Shown piece by piece: positions 35,367 through 45,015 of a DNA stretch of 64,000 nt (positions are counted from its first letter, which is position 1; every line of letters starts with the position of its first letter). The translations under genes and the position numbers were made by a program. Below the pieces are notes generated by a model. That model did not search any database. It was not told the origin of the DNA and worked only from the letters and a program-made list of their open reading frames with translations. The DNA is taken from NCBI GenBank assembly GCA_039000515.1, contig JBCFYV010000925.1:62001-126000 (forward strand), written 5' to 3'. The stretch comes from Timema cristinae (lineage: Eukaryota; Arthropoda; Insecta; Phasmatodea; Timematidae).

Positions 35367-36680
35367 TTAACTTCCATAATCGGTCACGACGTTTCTATCC
35401 TTATCAATGGTGATGATGTTGGCAAACTCGCCGTACACGATACAGTTGACAGTTTCGGTGAGAGCCCGGGTGAAGCTCACTTCGATGCTCAGAGAAACGT
35501 GTCGCGTCAAATTCCAATGCGATGTCATGTGAGTGGACAGATTAGGTGTGAGATCGAAAGCCATTAGATGATATCCCTGGGGGAAGGCTTCTCGTGTGAT
35601 GTCACTACCCTCGTTCATGAAATGGATACCCGTTCCAGAAATCAGCGTGTGGTAGGACAGGACATAGTGTCCGTTTGAAAAATCGGGCTGTAAAGGTTTT
35701 GACGGTACTTGTTCCCCGTCCACGTACAGAGAGAAATGGTTCATACCATAGGGTTGAAAGTTGAACGGGTTCTTGGTGGCGTCTCCATTGAACGCCGCGT
35801 TTGACACAAATCCCACGATGCACCGTTTGGGCAACAGTCCGGTGAATACGTTGTCCAGCGATTTCCCTTGCACACCCGTAGGAATAGTGAGTGTTTTTAC
35901 TTCTACACGGGTGATGGGATACTTTGTAGGACTGACGTTCAATGCTTTGGCGTGTGCCAACAGTATACAAGGTGCTACTTAGACACGTCGCAATAGAAGA
36001 CCAGCTTCGGCGATGTGAACCTTAAAGTGAGGGAGTTCAGGGACCGCCATAAGACTAAACCCGTCACGGGAACGGACCAACTTGACTCTGAGTTCGGTGC
36101 CGTTCAAAAGGTATTTCTCTTGGTTAAACACGTCACCGTGTAGATACCCCAAAAGATCCACCGTCTTACTTTTTGTGTTGAGACTGCGACGGGCCTCAAA
36201 TCCCTTGTTGTTGACATTAGCCTCCTCAAATGTTCCAGGACTGTCTGCGAACCACAGACCGCAAGTCAAATGCGTTCTTTTGGCTTCAGTGTTGTAATTG
36301 AGCAGCGTCTCAATGTACGCTCTATAGGCATACGTGTTGCTGGGCGGTGATACTAGTTTTTGGTTTAAAAACACGTCCACCTGCATGAATAGTGAACGCA
36401 ACCAGTTGTTAACGGGTGCAATCTGATCCACCTCGGTGAAAGCGCCACCGTCGGGTTTCATGATGGCAAGCCTGAGATAGAGCATAGTCTGTGAAATATT
36501 TATATAGAACTCGCCTTGTCCTGTAACGGTAAATTCGATGGGTGAATCATCGGTGAGGGAAGAGACAGGTTTGTACTGGAGCCATTGTCCACTTTCATGA
36601 CTGGTTTGAGTGGGTGGCACGGAAAAGAGATCGAGTTCACTGCTGGCACACTCGCAGGACTGGGGGTGTAGAAAGTACAT
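35367..36680 (-). pseudogene. Polinton major capsid protein (F54H12.2-like), one in-frame stop
   Basis: The reading frame runs from the ATG at 36678-36680 to the stop at 35367, about 437 codons, with one internal TAA at 35979-35981. The frame is the same on both sides, so this is a nonsense change and not a frameshift. The N-terminal part (LFSVPPTQTSHESGQW, PIEFTVTGQGEFYINIS, NNWLRSLFMQVDVFLNQKL) is the conserved beginning of proteins usually labelled F54H12.2-like in invertebrate databases. The C-terminal part has GMNHFSLYVDGEQVPSKPLQ and YHLMAFDLTP. Assignment as the double-jelly-roll hexon-type capsid subunit is inferred from size, beta-rich sequence and position next to the penton-like and pX-like genes. 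The start codon lies 1 bp after the pX-like stop. Confidence 0.8.
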
Positions 36681-36681
36681 T

Positions 36682-37093
36682 TTAACTGAAAATATCTTTA
36701 GCTTCTTTCTTGATCTTTTTACGTCGGGGGACGACCTTAGAATGACGTCGTTGCTTCATACGACGCCCTTTATAGCCTGAGCCGGTCATCCGCATGCTGA
36801 TCTTCTGTTCAACCTTGCGTTTCAGGTTTGTTCCAGCCTCACCGACACGTTGCCGTAGGGCCTCTTTGAAAGGACGCCGTTGGTTGGCAACGTCGGGAGC
36901 ACGTCGATACCCGTATGAAGCGCCTGTTTTCCGATGGCTTTAGCACCGCTTCTCAGCAACGGTACGACGCTTTTGAAAAGGCCGCTGAAAAATTTCCTAT
37001 CCCATGCCCTCGCTGATAGGGAACACCGTGGTAGATCGAAGATATTCTGGTTCCAGCCTCGTTGACGTAGTATCTTTGGTAGGGACAGTTCAT
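36682..37093 (-). pseudogene. Basic core protein resembling adenovirus pX, two frameshifts
   Basis: The start ATG at 37091-37093 overlaps the penton-like stop in an ATGA arrangement. Three frames must be combined: YHGVPYQRGHGIGNF first, then GLFKSVVPLLRSGAKAIGKQ, then a strongly basic C-terminus with GYKGRRMKQRRHSK and PRRKKIKKEAK. Frameshifts lie near 36990 and 36885. The GHGIG...GLF...PLL..GAKA block is the shared signature of Polinton/adintovirus pX-like (Mu-type) DNA-condensing core proteins. The high Lys and Arg content fits DNA binding inside the capsid. The gene was too broken to give one long open frame. Confidence 0.7.
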
Positions 37094-37854
37094 GTTGAGC
37101 AGCGCCGAAAATGAAGTTTCACGCACACTTTTCCAACCTCTAATGGTACAGGTTCACCCGTGTCGGTTCTTATATTGATTTCCAAGCTTTCAATTTCCCT
37201 TCTAAGCACCAGCATGTAGTGCAACGGGCCGTAGCTAACTGTCTTATGTATGCCGTAGAGATAGTTTACGTTGTTGATACCGACGATACGTAACAGCGGT
37301 TCCACAATGTCACACACGGGCTGCGGTTCAACGATATCCGTGTAGATGTACATTTGCGAGGGCATGCCTAGTAGAATGTTGGCGGCGTACGGAGACTTTG
37401 GTACTTTGATCAGATTAGTCTGAGGATCGAAATCTAGCTGTAGACTTAGATGGGTTGATAGACTCAGCAGTTGTATATCTGGTGTAGAGATAACTTCCAC
37501 TTTTTTGTTGAGGCTTGTGTACTTGAATACAACTACGGAATTCCCTTGAAACGTATCTATGTCGTTTAGAGCATTGATCAATTCCTGGATAGTGCTGTAG
37601 TTTCCAGCAGGGATATGATCCTTGAATATTTGTTCCACACCGTTAGCGTCCACCCTGTTCTACCATACAATATTTTGACCCTCGGGTACGGTGGTGAAAG
37701 AACAAGGATATTGAAATTCAGCCAGAGCGACTTCCCACCTGCCCTCAAGTGTAAGACGGTAAGGAAGTTGCGTGGCGAAATTCGTGAGCGTATTTTTCGG
37801 GAAATATCCCATAGAGCTGTCGCTCGGCAAAGTGATGTAAAACTGGTCCTTCAT
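37090..37854 (-). pseudogene. Penton-like minor capsid protein, one in-frame stop
   Basis: The frame starts at the ATG 37852-37854 with DQFYITLPSDSSMGYFP and LTLEGRWEVALAEFQYP. This start is highly conserved in a family found in Polinton-like elements of arthropods and cnidarians. It is interrupted by one TAG at 37660-37662 and continues in the same frame (PQTNLIKVPKSPYAANILLG, then PVCDIVEPLLRIVGI) to a TGA at 37090-37092. The total of about 255 codons is within what I expect for a single-jelly-roll vertex protein. That role is inferred from its neighbours. It starts 15 bp after the integrase stop and overlaps the pX-like start by 3 bases. Confidence 0.7.
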
Positions 37855-37868
37855 GGTAGTGCACTGAC

Positions 37869-38903
37869 TTAGCTGGCAGGAATCCAGGAGTTAAACTTGG
37901 CTGGGTAACCTTTCCACTGCACGAACACCTTCATTCTGGCGCCTTTACCCTTGACACGTAGTATTTTATCAACTTTAAAAGTTTCAGGGAGACGTACGCG
38001 CTGCAATTCAGGCTCGTAAAACATCCCCTCCACATTTTCGCCGTCAAGATCGGTGAGTCTCTAGACGACAGGTTGTCGCAACACGACACTGCTGAATTTG
38101 AAAATCTCTTCGCTCCAATTGCTTTCGTAGCACTTTTCAAACAGCATTTTGGATTTGCTAATACGCACCGTGTCACCGACTTTTATTTTAGGCTTCGGGT
38201 TTGGATGCCTTTTACCGTACAGATTATCTTTGACTTGAAGCACATTAGTTTCTGAAACGTCGGAGGGTGCCATATTGATACTGGAATGTTTGGCACCGTT
38301 GTAAGCGTCGACAAATCTTGGAGGACGTCCACATACCGATACGTGTTAATTTTGGTAAAGTAGCGCCACATGCGTCCTTTCAGAGTTCTATTTAACCGTT
38401 CTACGATGCTTGCCTTCACGTCTGGATTATGAGTGGTGTAGTAATGCACGCCTTCTTGCTTGAGAAATTTCCGGACTAGACGTGCCGTGAACTCTGTCCC
38501 CTTGTCCGTCTGTATACTTTGAGGTTTACGGCCACTTTTTTTGAAAATATCCCGATAGGCGTCTCTCACGACGCTCCCCGTCTTGGATGGAAGCGTCCTC
38601 GCCCATGCCATCTTGCTAAACACGTCGATGACGGTGAGCAAGTACACTGCACCGTCGTTGTATTTTCTTAGACTTCGCATGTCGTTTGGATCGGCTTGCC
38701 AGAGATTGTCAATGTTTGAAACCACGTACTTGTTGCGTGGAAATTTTTTTAGAACAGGTTTGTGTAGGGTATAAGCGTCCTGTGCACGAAGCCATTCTCG
38801 TACTTTTTCGGGATCTTTCTTGGACGCCTTTATGACAGACGCCGCCCCTGAAAAACCCCGCAGGATGAGAAGCGTCGTAGTAGATGTCGGCTAAACGGAC
38901 CAT
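37869..38903 (-). pseudogene. Polinton integrase (rve) with C-terminal chromodomain
   Basis: The ATG at 38901-38903 starts MVRLADIYYDASHPAGF. A frameshift near 38850 leads to KDPEKVREWLRAQDAYTLHK, the H2C2-like N-terminal region. The catalytic core (38725-38183) has ADPNDM and TVIDVFSKMAW, then IQTDKGTEF (second Asp) and KASIVERLNRTLKGRMW (Glu). The last two are separated by 34 residues, giving a DD35E triad. A second frameshift near 38310 leads to VSETNVLQVKDN, then KIKVGDTVRISK. After an in-frame TAG at 38061-38063 the same frame continues into FKVDKILRVKGKGARMKVF and QWKGYP...FNSWI, a chromodomain, which may direct integration to marked chromatin. The stop is at 37869-37871. Confidence 0.85.
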
Positions 38904-39557
38904 TAAGCTCTGAACGGCAGCCACCTGTTTTCATCCACCCTCTTCAGTTTCTTCTTCTTAGGGCGTTGCGACGGTGTAAGTGGTTGTGGTACGGGCGTCG
39001 GATCTCTAATGGGCGCCAAACGTTTCGGATTTACAATAAATACTTTCGGAACGTTTATTTTTTGCAGCGCCGCGGGAAACTCTGGCCACCTGGACGGTTC
39101 GCTGTGTCTTCTTGCTCTGACCAGATCATTGAACAAAATCCACAATATTGGATCCACGGAGAGGCGTATCTTGAATACTCACTTCTCCGTTTGAGTCCAA
39201 AGAGACGCCGCCTCGGGACTTAATATGTTCTAGTAAAAGTTCAGCTTATTTACGTGCCTGTGCTGGTACAGTATTAAGTACAGCTGGGATGGGAAGTAAA
39301 GACACTTCAGGGGTGGTGGTGGTGGTGGCGGTTTCAGTTGGCGGAGGGTGTTGACTAAAGTGTAGATAGCGCTGTAGCACTTGTTGGTATAAAGTCCATT
39401 TAGATGTGTCGTCAAGTTTTGAAGCGAGGATTTTTTCCATTTCCTTGTCCAACTCGGAGACTACTAGATTTGTTGCCGAAGCTGTTTGTTGGTGGTGTTG
39501 CTCGTAACGGTGTAATGTTTCAGGGGACACCAATATCAGCTTTTTCGTGTGTTCCAT
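38903..39557 (-). pseudogene. Conserved Polinton protein of unknown function, broken
   Basis: The start at 39557 reads MEHTKKLILVSPETLHRYE. A helical region with ELDKEMEKILASKLDD and YQQVLQRYLHFSQ precedes a Thr/Pro-rich linker. Two frame changes between 39250 and 39130 lead to the second conserved block, GSNIVDFVNDLVRARR and WPEFPAALQKINVPKVFI, then a basic tail KKKKLKRV. The pair of blocks (LYxQVLQRYL and GSNIVDLxNDLxRxRK) is a family I recall next to Polinton integrases and ATPases. The stop overlaps the integrase start by one base (TAATG), suggesting linked translation. The basic C-terminus and coiled start would suit a structural or DNA-associated role, but nothing shows it. Confidence 0.6.
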
Positions 39558-39560
39558 TAT

Positions 39561-39893
39561 TTACTTGTTGAATAAGGAACCGAGGACCCCACTGATTAGA
39601 GGGGCTAAAAGTAAGGGCAAGAAATATCCTTCTTTCTGAACGAGTAGTCGTCTCTTCTTCTTCCAGCATTCTCCTCGGATGACCAGCTTGCGCAACACCT
39701 GCTTGTGAGCACGTAACTTTGTCTTCTGCGCATTTTTCAGCGGTATCCGCCCTTTTAAAGTGTTGTAGGCACACTCGCACACAGAGTCAACCAGTTTCTT
39801 GTCGGCAGTTTTCATCAAGGCGACACGTTGTTGTGGGTTCATGCGATACATCGCACGTAGCAGAGGGGCCAGCTTCAACACTTTGGGACTCAT
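39561..39893 (-). CDS. Conserved small Polinton protein, basic with hydrophobic C-terminus
   Basis: An open frame of 110 codons from the ATG at 39893 to a stop 3 bp before the next gene. Its features are helical RMNPQQRVALMKTADKKLVD, then CECAYNTLKGRIPLKN, a Lys/Arg-rich middle (LRKLVIRGECWKKKRRLLVQ) and a hydrophobic end GYFLPLLLAPLISGVLGSLF. The order CE.A.NVL.G..PL...K..KLR.HK..LR.L followed by the GG/GYFL..LL.PLL end is shared by many invertebrate Polinton-like elements as far as I recall. The function is unknown. The hydrophobic C-terminus might associate with membranes or be a capsid-internal lytic segment, which is speculation. It lies 2 bp after the ATPase stop and is intact. Confidence 0.65.
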   Translation of the reverse strand: MSPKVLKLAPLLRAMYRMNPQQRVALMKTADKKLVDSVCECAYNTLKGRIPLKNAQKTKLRAHKQVLRKLVIRGECWKKKRRLLVQKEGYFLPLLLAPLISGVLGSLFNK

Positions 39894-39895
39894 GG

Positions 39896-40555
39896 TTATG
39901 AAATGATCTGTAAGCGGGAAGTGTCGGTGTTTTTATAGCCTTTGCGTGGTAGGTACACACAGCACCCGGCATCGCCGCGGGTTCTATATCTGAACCATTC
40001 TGGTGTACCTTGTTTGAAATCTAGCAATATATAGCCGTGAGGCGTACTTGTAGCATCAGTGTAAGCCTCTTGTAAAACACGAGGATTTTCAGGACAGACT
40101 TGTCGTGCAAAGTGTTTAATCTGAGCTTTATCCCTGGGAATTTTAAAAAGCACAATATAATGTGCGTTTAAGGAAATGTCTCTTTGGCCCTTGCCCTGAT
40201 GGAATATATTTTGTGTAAGGTACATGACGCTAATATTTTGATGGTGGCATCCTTTGGTGAAAAGATCGACGATCATTTCGTTGGCTTCACGCATCAGGTC
40301 GTCCAGGATAATCAGCTGTGGAGAGTCGTTACAGTTGTCATCCATTTCCGGCAAACCCTTACAGAATATGACGTGGGTACTTGTCCCGTATTGTTCGAAT
40401 CCCGGTTGCCATAAATCATAATACCATGTGATTTTATCAAATTTAACGTAACACATTGTGTCCAAGTGACGGATAAAGTCTGCTACAAAATGCGACTTTC
40501 CACAGCCGGAAGGGACGCTTATGATGGCTGAAAATGAATGTTTCAACTTATCCAT
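39896..40555 (-). CDS. A32/FtsK-type genome-packaging ATPase
   Basis: This 219-codon ATPase would pump the element's DNA into its capsid. The Walker A motif is VPSGCGKS at residues 14-21, very close to the N-terminus as is usual for the short viral A32-like group. The Walker B motif is LIILDD at 81-86. A conserved sensor-like YLTQN lies at 112-116, followed by FHQGKGQRDISLNAHYIVLF and KIPRDKAQI, typical of the family. The C-terminus (HGYILLDFKQGTPEWFRYRT) matches the usual ending. The frame is complete and all motifs look intact. It lies first in the packed gene cluster, downstream of the AT-rich spacer, which may hold its promoter. Confidence 0.9.
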   Translation of the reverse strand: MDKLKHSFSAIISVPSGCGKSHFVADFIRHLDTMCYVKFDKITWYYDLWQPGFEQYGTSTHVIFCKGLPEMDDNCNDSPQLIILDDLMREANEMIVDLFTKGCHHQNISVMYLTQNIFHQGKGQRDISLNAHYIVLFKIPRDKAQIKHFARQVCPENPRVLQEAYTDATSTPHGYILLDFKQGTPEWFRYRTRGDAGCCVYLPRKGYKNTDTSRLQIIS

Positions 40556-41236
40556 AATGTTTGAGACTGAGCTTATAAGCTATATGAGCTTGTATTTATA
40601 GGATAGGAGGGGGTGTGTGTGTAGACGTTAAAACACAAACATAATAATATTTACAATATTTATTTACAAGCAAAAAAAAGTATACACACCATGTAAAGTA
40701 TACTGTGAATATTTACAATATATATTTATTTGCATATACATAACTGGTTTTTTACAATATTTATTTACACACAGTGAAAAGTATACTGTGAATATTTACA
40801 AAATATGAGGGAATAGTGGCCTCGGTACTAAATATGATAATTATATATACAAACAATTTATTATATATATTTGAATAGATTTAAATTAAAAATATATACA
40901 ATCATTTTATTATATTTGACTAGAAAGGAAATAAATATATATACAATCTGTTTATTAGATTTGAATTAAATATATACAAACAGTTGACTAGAATTAATAT
41001 ATATACAAACAACTAATTGACTAGAAAAATATCAGGTAGGCGGAAGACTGTACTGGCAAATAAAAATATATAAAAAAGGAACCCGGGTGCATAAAAAAAT
41101 ATAAAAAATATGCTTGTTTTCATGCAGAAAAAAATATGAAAAAAATTTCAAATCTTTGAAAAATGGTATGTCAGTGGAACTGTCTAGAGTGAGAGAAAAA
41201 AAAGATGATTATTCAGCCCGTCTAAATGATCATCTT
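40556..41236. repeat. AT-rich repeat spacer between PolB and the late genes
   Basis: Two kinds of degenerate direct repeat fill this spacer. One is TTTACAATATTTATTTACA with AAAGTATACTGTGAATATTTA, three or four times at 40645-40805. The other is TATATACAAACAA with ATTTGAATAGATTTAAATT, four or five times at 40850-41025. It is the only long non-coding gap in the element and the only one between the polymerase and the packaging/capsid genes, so promoters or a regulatory repeat region are plausible. Nothing proves it. Confidence 0.6.
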
Positions 41237-44200
41237 TTAGTCATGGCGAGGGCGTTTACAAGGACTCTGATACCCAAACGGCAACGTATTAAAATCATCG
41301 GTTATCCTGCGTTTGGTGTACACGGGCAGGTATACTTTAGTCTGCGAAACGGTACATACAGTCGCAAGACCTTTTCTTACAATTTTGTGTGGTATCTGTA
41401 TGTATCTTTCCGCAGCCTGTTCTGTGACCATCGCTTTCAAAACTTCAAAATTAACATCGTTCCGGTTGCCATAGTTTATGGTGATCCCGCGAACCTTGCA
41501 CACCGTTTTTTTTTTGGCAGGATTGCCGCCAACACAAACTCGGTAAGCGTAATTCTTGGGACCGCCAGATACAAAGGCGCTAATGTAGCTTCCCGGACCG
41601 TAATCCTGAAGTTCATCAGTGAGGTCACCTAAAAAGTCTCAGGTTGGTGGACTCCAATCGCCGGGGCGTTCGGTGAATAGAACGCTATCTGTATCATGAT
41701 ACAAAACGTGGTCCCCCAATTGTTCAAGGATGCTGTATAAGTGCAACCTAGCCATAGCAGTCGTGTAGCACGCCACCGCCACACTCGTGTTAGGGTTAGG
41801 GCGCAACGCGTCACGCGCATCCTTTTAATTGAGGAACATAACCTCATCATTTACATCAATGACGCTGTCCACGGTGATGTACGGATCCGTCAGGTACTTG
41901 TGGATTCCCTGATAGTCGTTGACAACGGCTACGTGTGGTAAATCGGGTCTTTGCCCAAACTTTCCCCATAGTGAATTTTAAAAAAGTTTAGCCAGAGTGC
42001 GGAGACCAGGGTTTTTACAAACAGACCCGAAATCGAGTTTTACCCCTTCCCTGTCCTCAAAATTTTGAATGTAAGCTAACTTTTCCTCCAGTAAGGTACA
42101 TCACTCTGGCCATCCGCTGGCTTCTTGTTTAATTTTCAAAAAAGTATCAATGTACCCGTGAAACAGCCCGCCAGAACGCGTCTGACGGTCGTAAACAGAT
42201 ACATTGTACTCCCACACTTAGTGTACTGCTTCAACGGTGTAGCCTTTCTCAACGGCTTTCCGAATCTCGTCAATCACCCAGACGCCTGTCAACCAGCGAT
42301 CTTTTTTGTCGTTGTGCTGACACGCGCTTTGGTTTTTCTCTTCCCCGCATTTCCTGCACAAGATGAACATTAGTTTGTCGTGCATCCGTGTAGGCAATAG
42401 GGCAGGAATAAATCTCGCGGAGGCGTCACTGTAACTTTGGCTATGCCTTCTACTTGATATATAGACGGACAATTTAGTTCCAAGTGAATTTTGGGGTGGC
42501 CGACTGGGTATTTTTTGTACTTGCAAACGTATGGACACAACGAACACACATCCAAGTACCTGATATTCTCTACACAAGAAAGGTCTGCTTCATGGAAGAG
42601 CTTGATACAATTTGTACGCCTGCCAAAGAATGCATCCCTTGGGGTGAGAGGCTCCTTGGTATACACCTCGTGCCGGAGTACAAATTGCTGCAAGTCCTTG
42701 TCTGTGCGTTTCATCGCATTAAACATACACTCCCACATCTCTACGACCGTGTAGCCGGCATTCTTAAACTTTTCCAAACAAGCCATGGTCACTTCATAAC
42801 GCGTCTCCATTGTCTCGTGGGGACTATTTTTGACAGGGGTGGTCCTATCAGGGAAACAGAGAGGGCACCCGTGCCAATAACAGCCCCAAAACTGGAAGAC
42901 GGTGGTGGTATCTCCAGCTTTAACAACGCCGTCTACACGCCGCCCTAACACATATTCCTCACGGCCGTTACCCGCATGAAGAATAGAGACACACGCTGAT
43001 GGGCCTCCCAGCAGAGCCATTGTACAGCGACGTGCGACTGTTGGTCTGCGCACCCATAGCCACCGTTAGGGATAATACCGATAGTATTCTCCTTAAGATG
43101 ACCTCGGCGGTAAACCAACATGTTCGCTCCAGCTATCGTACACACCTCTCTGAAAGGGTCCACCTTTCCTTTCTCCATGAGCATCTCTCTAAACTTCAGG
43201 CAGGCCTTCCGTAGGATCTCTACATCTTTCACACAATACAGTTCCAACTCGCGTTTAAAATCAAAGACATAATTTTCTTTGACCAACGCGTCATACCACT
43301 TCTCAAAGTGCTCCTTTCCCTCAACTGACATCTCGCCGATGCCGTAGTCCTCCTTTGCCGGCAAGGGACCCCTATAACCCTTGTTTTCTTTTTTATTGAA
43401 AAAATGGGGGAAATGTCCCTTGGCCAAAGACTCGTCCAAGCCGAAAGTTTTGGGCAATTTGGACAGCGACATTGGGAGAAAGTTCAGCGAGTCGATAAAG
43501 TGGAGCGGACCGTAACGCATGGACATGATTTTCCCACCGTTCTTTATAAGTTCGGGAGTCCATTTTTTAACCTCCATCATATACTTTAAAATAAAATTTC
43601 CATCATAGGATTTCGCGTTATGGCCGAGGAGGGTGATATCCTTAAATTTTGAAGCTTTAATTTGTTCTATAAATTTAAAAAATTGGGCCATCGTGGTATC
43701 ACCCTTGAATATGCGAGTCCTATCGCCTCCGCAGTCGGTGTAATGATAGTCATTTGCATCTACATGTACGTAGGCCTTACAACACGACTGCACGACACAG
43801 AGGTTAGGTTAGTGCAAGTACGTGCCTGCCGCACCTTGAAGAAGCGTTTCTTGTCTGCATTAAAAATCATGGAATACAAACATGAAATTGCTCTTTTCCA
43901 GTGTTGGCTTGGATGGGGCTTGCTTCATATAACAGAAATGACCAAAAGGACGATATGAATCGCATACTCTACAAAAAGTCTCATAACACCTATGTGAATA
44001 ATTTGATCTTTCCAAACTGAAAAATTGCCCGCATACCTCGCAAACCTTTTTGACATCACAGACCGACCTGTGACCGCTGAAAAAACTGGGACGTTTATGG
44101 TTATCAAAGCACGTCTGGTTTGTGAACCAACGCCCACAGTCTTTACAGACCACAGATCGGCCTCCGCTACAAACCGCTTTAGCGTAGCACTTTTTGCACG

Positions 44201-45015
44201 AGGATTCACACTTGTGCGCATTCTTATGATCAAATGGAACACGGCATTCGCGGCAAAAGTACCCACACTTAAATGCGGCTGTCAAGGATGTTATGACGTC
44301 AAAATAGTTTTGCTTATCGTCGTGAAAATACAAATCAAGGTGCCCCTTAAAGGAATGTTTGGAGGGAGTAGGCCCCTCATATAGGACCTGTCTCCCCGAC
44401 GTTCCCTGAACACGGTGATTTTGTATTCGGAAAGGTATGCTTGAAATTGTTTCAGTTCCGTGAGTGCACCATCTTTCAAAAGATTCACACTGGCATCACG
44501 GCATAGTTCTTCTGCGTAATTTTTTGAATTTGACGGCCCTGTTTAATTTGTTTAACGGTGTTCACGTCCATACATCCTGGTTCTTTTTTATTGTCACATA
44601 TAGCTTTGGCGACAACCAGTGCACGGGCAAGGCAAAGAATGTCACCATTTTGAATCGGAATGATCCCTTGGTTTTTGCGGCTATATGTGCTAGCGGGAGA
44701 GAGTTTATCACATTTATGATTACCCCTCCCACGAGGCTCCTTAAAGTGGGAGAGTTTAACGTACAAGGGTGCAGTACTCAAAAACAAACTATTACTCTTC
44801 AACACGCGACTTACGTTATCAAGCACTGCTCTAGCGTCTAGCTGGTCTGCTCGCCTAAATGAGACATACACAGGGCTTAACGTTGAGTCAGTGCTACTCA
44901 AAAGCAAGCCTACGTGGTCATCGGCGCTAACGCCATGGTACTGCAACCGATGGAGCAAATTAGTAATTTGTTCTTCAAGCCAGCTTATTGCTTCAGTAAC
45001 TTTTATTGCAGGAAC
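41237..45015 (-). pseudogene. Protein-primed family B DNA polymerase (Polinton PolB), many breaks
   Basis: About 1,200 codons spread over several minus-strand frames. The N-terminal domain (44958-44291) has FRRADQLDARAVLDNV. A Cys/His-rich zinc-finger domain (44333-43870) carries CRECRVPF, CKKCYA, CKDCGRWF and CEVCGQFF. The 3'-5' exonuclease motifs follow: Exo I ends in HDF with a TAA at 43860-43862, Exo II is GHNAKSYDGNFIL, Exo III is YCVKDVEILRKAC. A protein-priming-type insertion has FWGCYWHGCPLCF. Polymerase motif A is DVCSLCPYVC (42523-42552, Tyr replaced by Cys). Motif B (NPGLRTLAKLF...WGKFGQR) carries a TAA at 41978-41980. Motif C HDTDS (41684-41698) is intact. The C-terminus includes VRGITINYGNRN and ITDDFNTLPFGYQS. 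There is a frameshift near 43050 and others downstream. The frame is still readable to about 45015, where homology seems to end. Confidence 0.9.

Larger units (their letters stand above)
33254..45015 (-). mobile_element. Polinton/Maverick (adintovirus-like) element, about 11.8 kb of gene-bearing region
   Basis: Eleven adjoining minus-strand genes include the defining Polinton set: protein-primed PolB, A32-type packaging ATPase, rve integrase with chromodomain, adenain-type protease, double-jelly-roll-type major capsid protein, penton-like minor capsid protein and a pX-like core protein, plus four conserved proteins of unknown role. Spacing is virus-like, with 0-30 bp gaps or 1-26 bp overlaps across 33.25-40.55 kb. 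Terminal inverted repeats and a 6 bp target duplication could not be found, so the true ends are unknown. The right side seems cut just upstream of PolB. Most genes carry stops or frameshifts, so the copy is an inactive relic in the host genome. Confidence 0.9.

Noticed and set aside
41114..41632. 172-codon plus-strand open frame
   Set aside because: It is antisense to the conserved C-terminal part of the Polinton PolB, whose motifs are clear on the minus strand.
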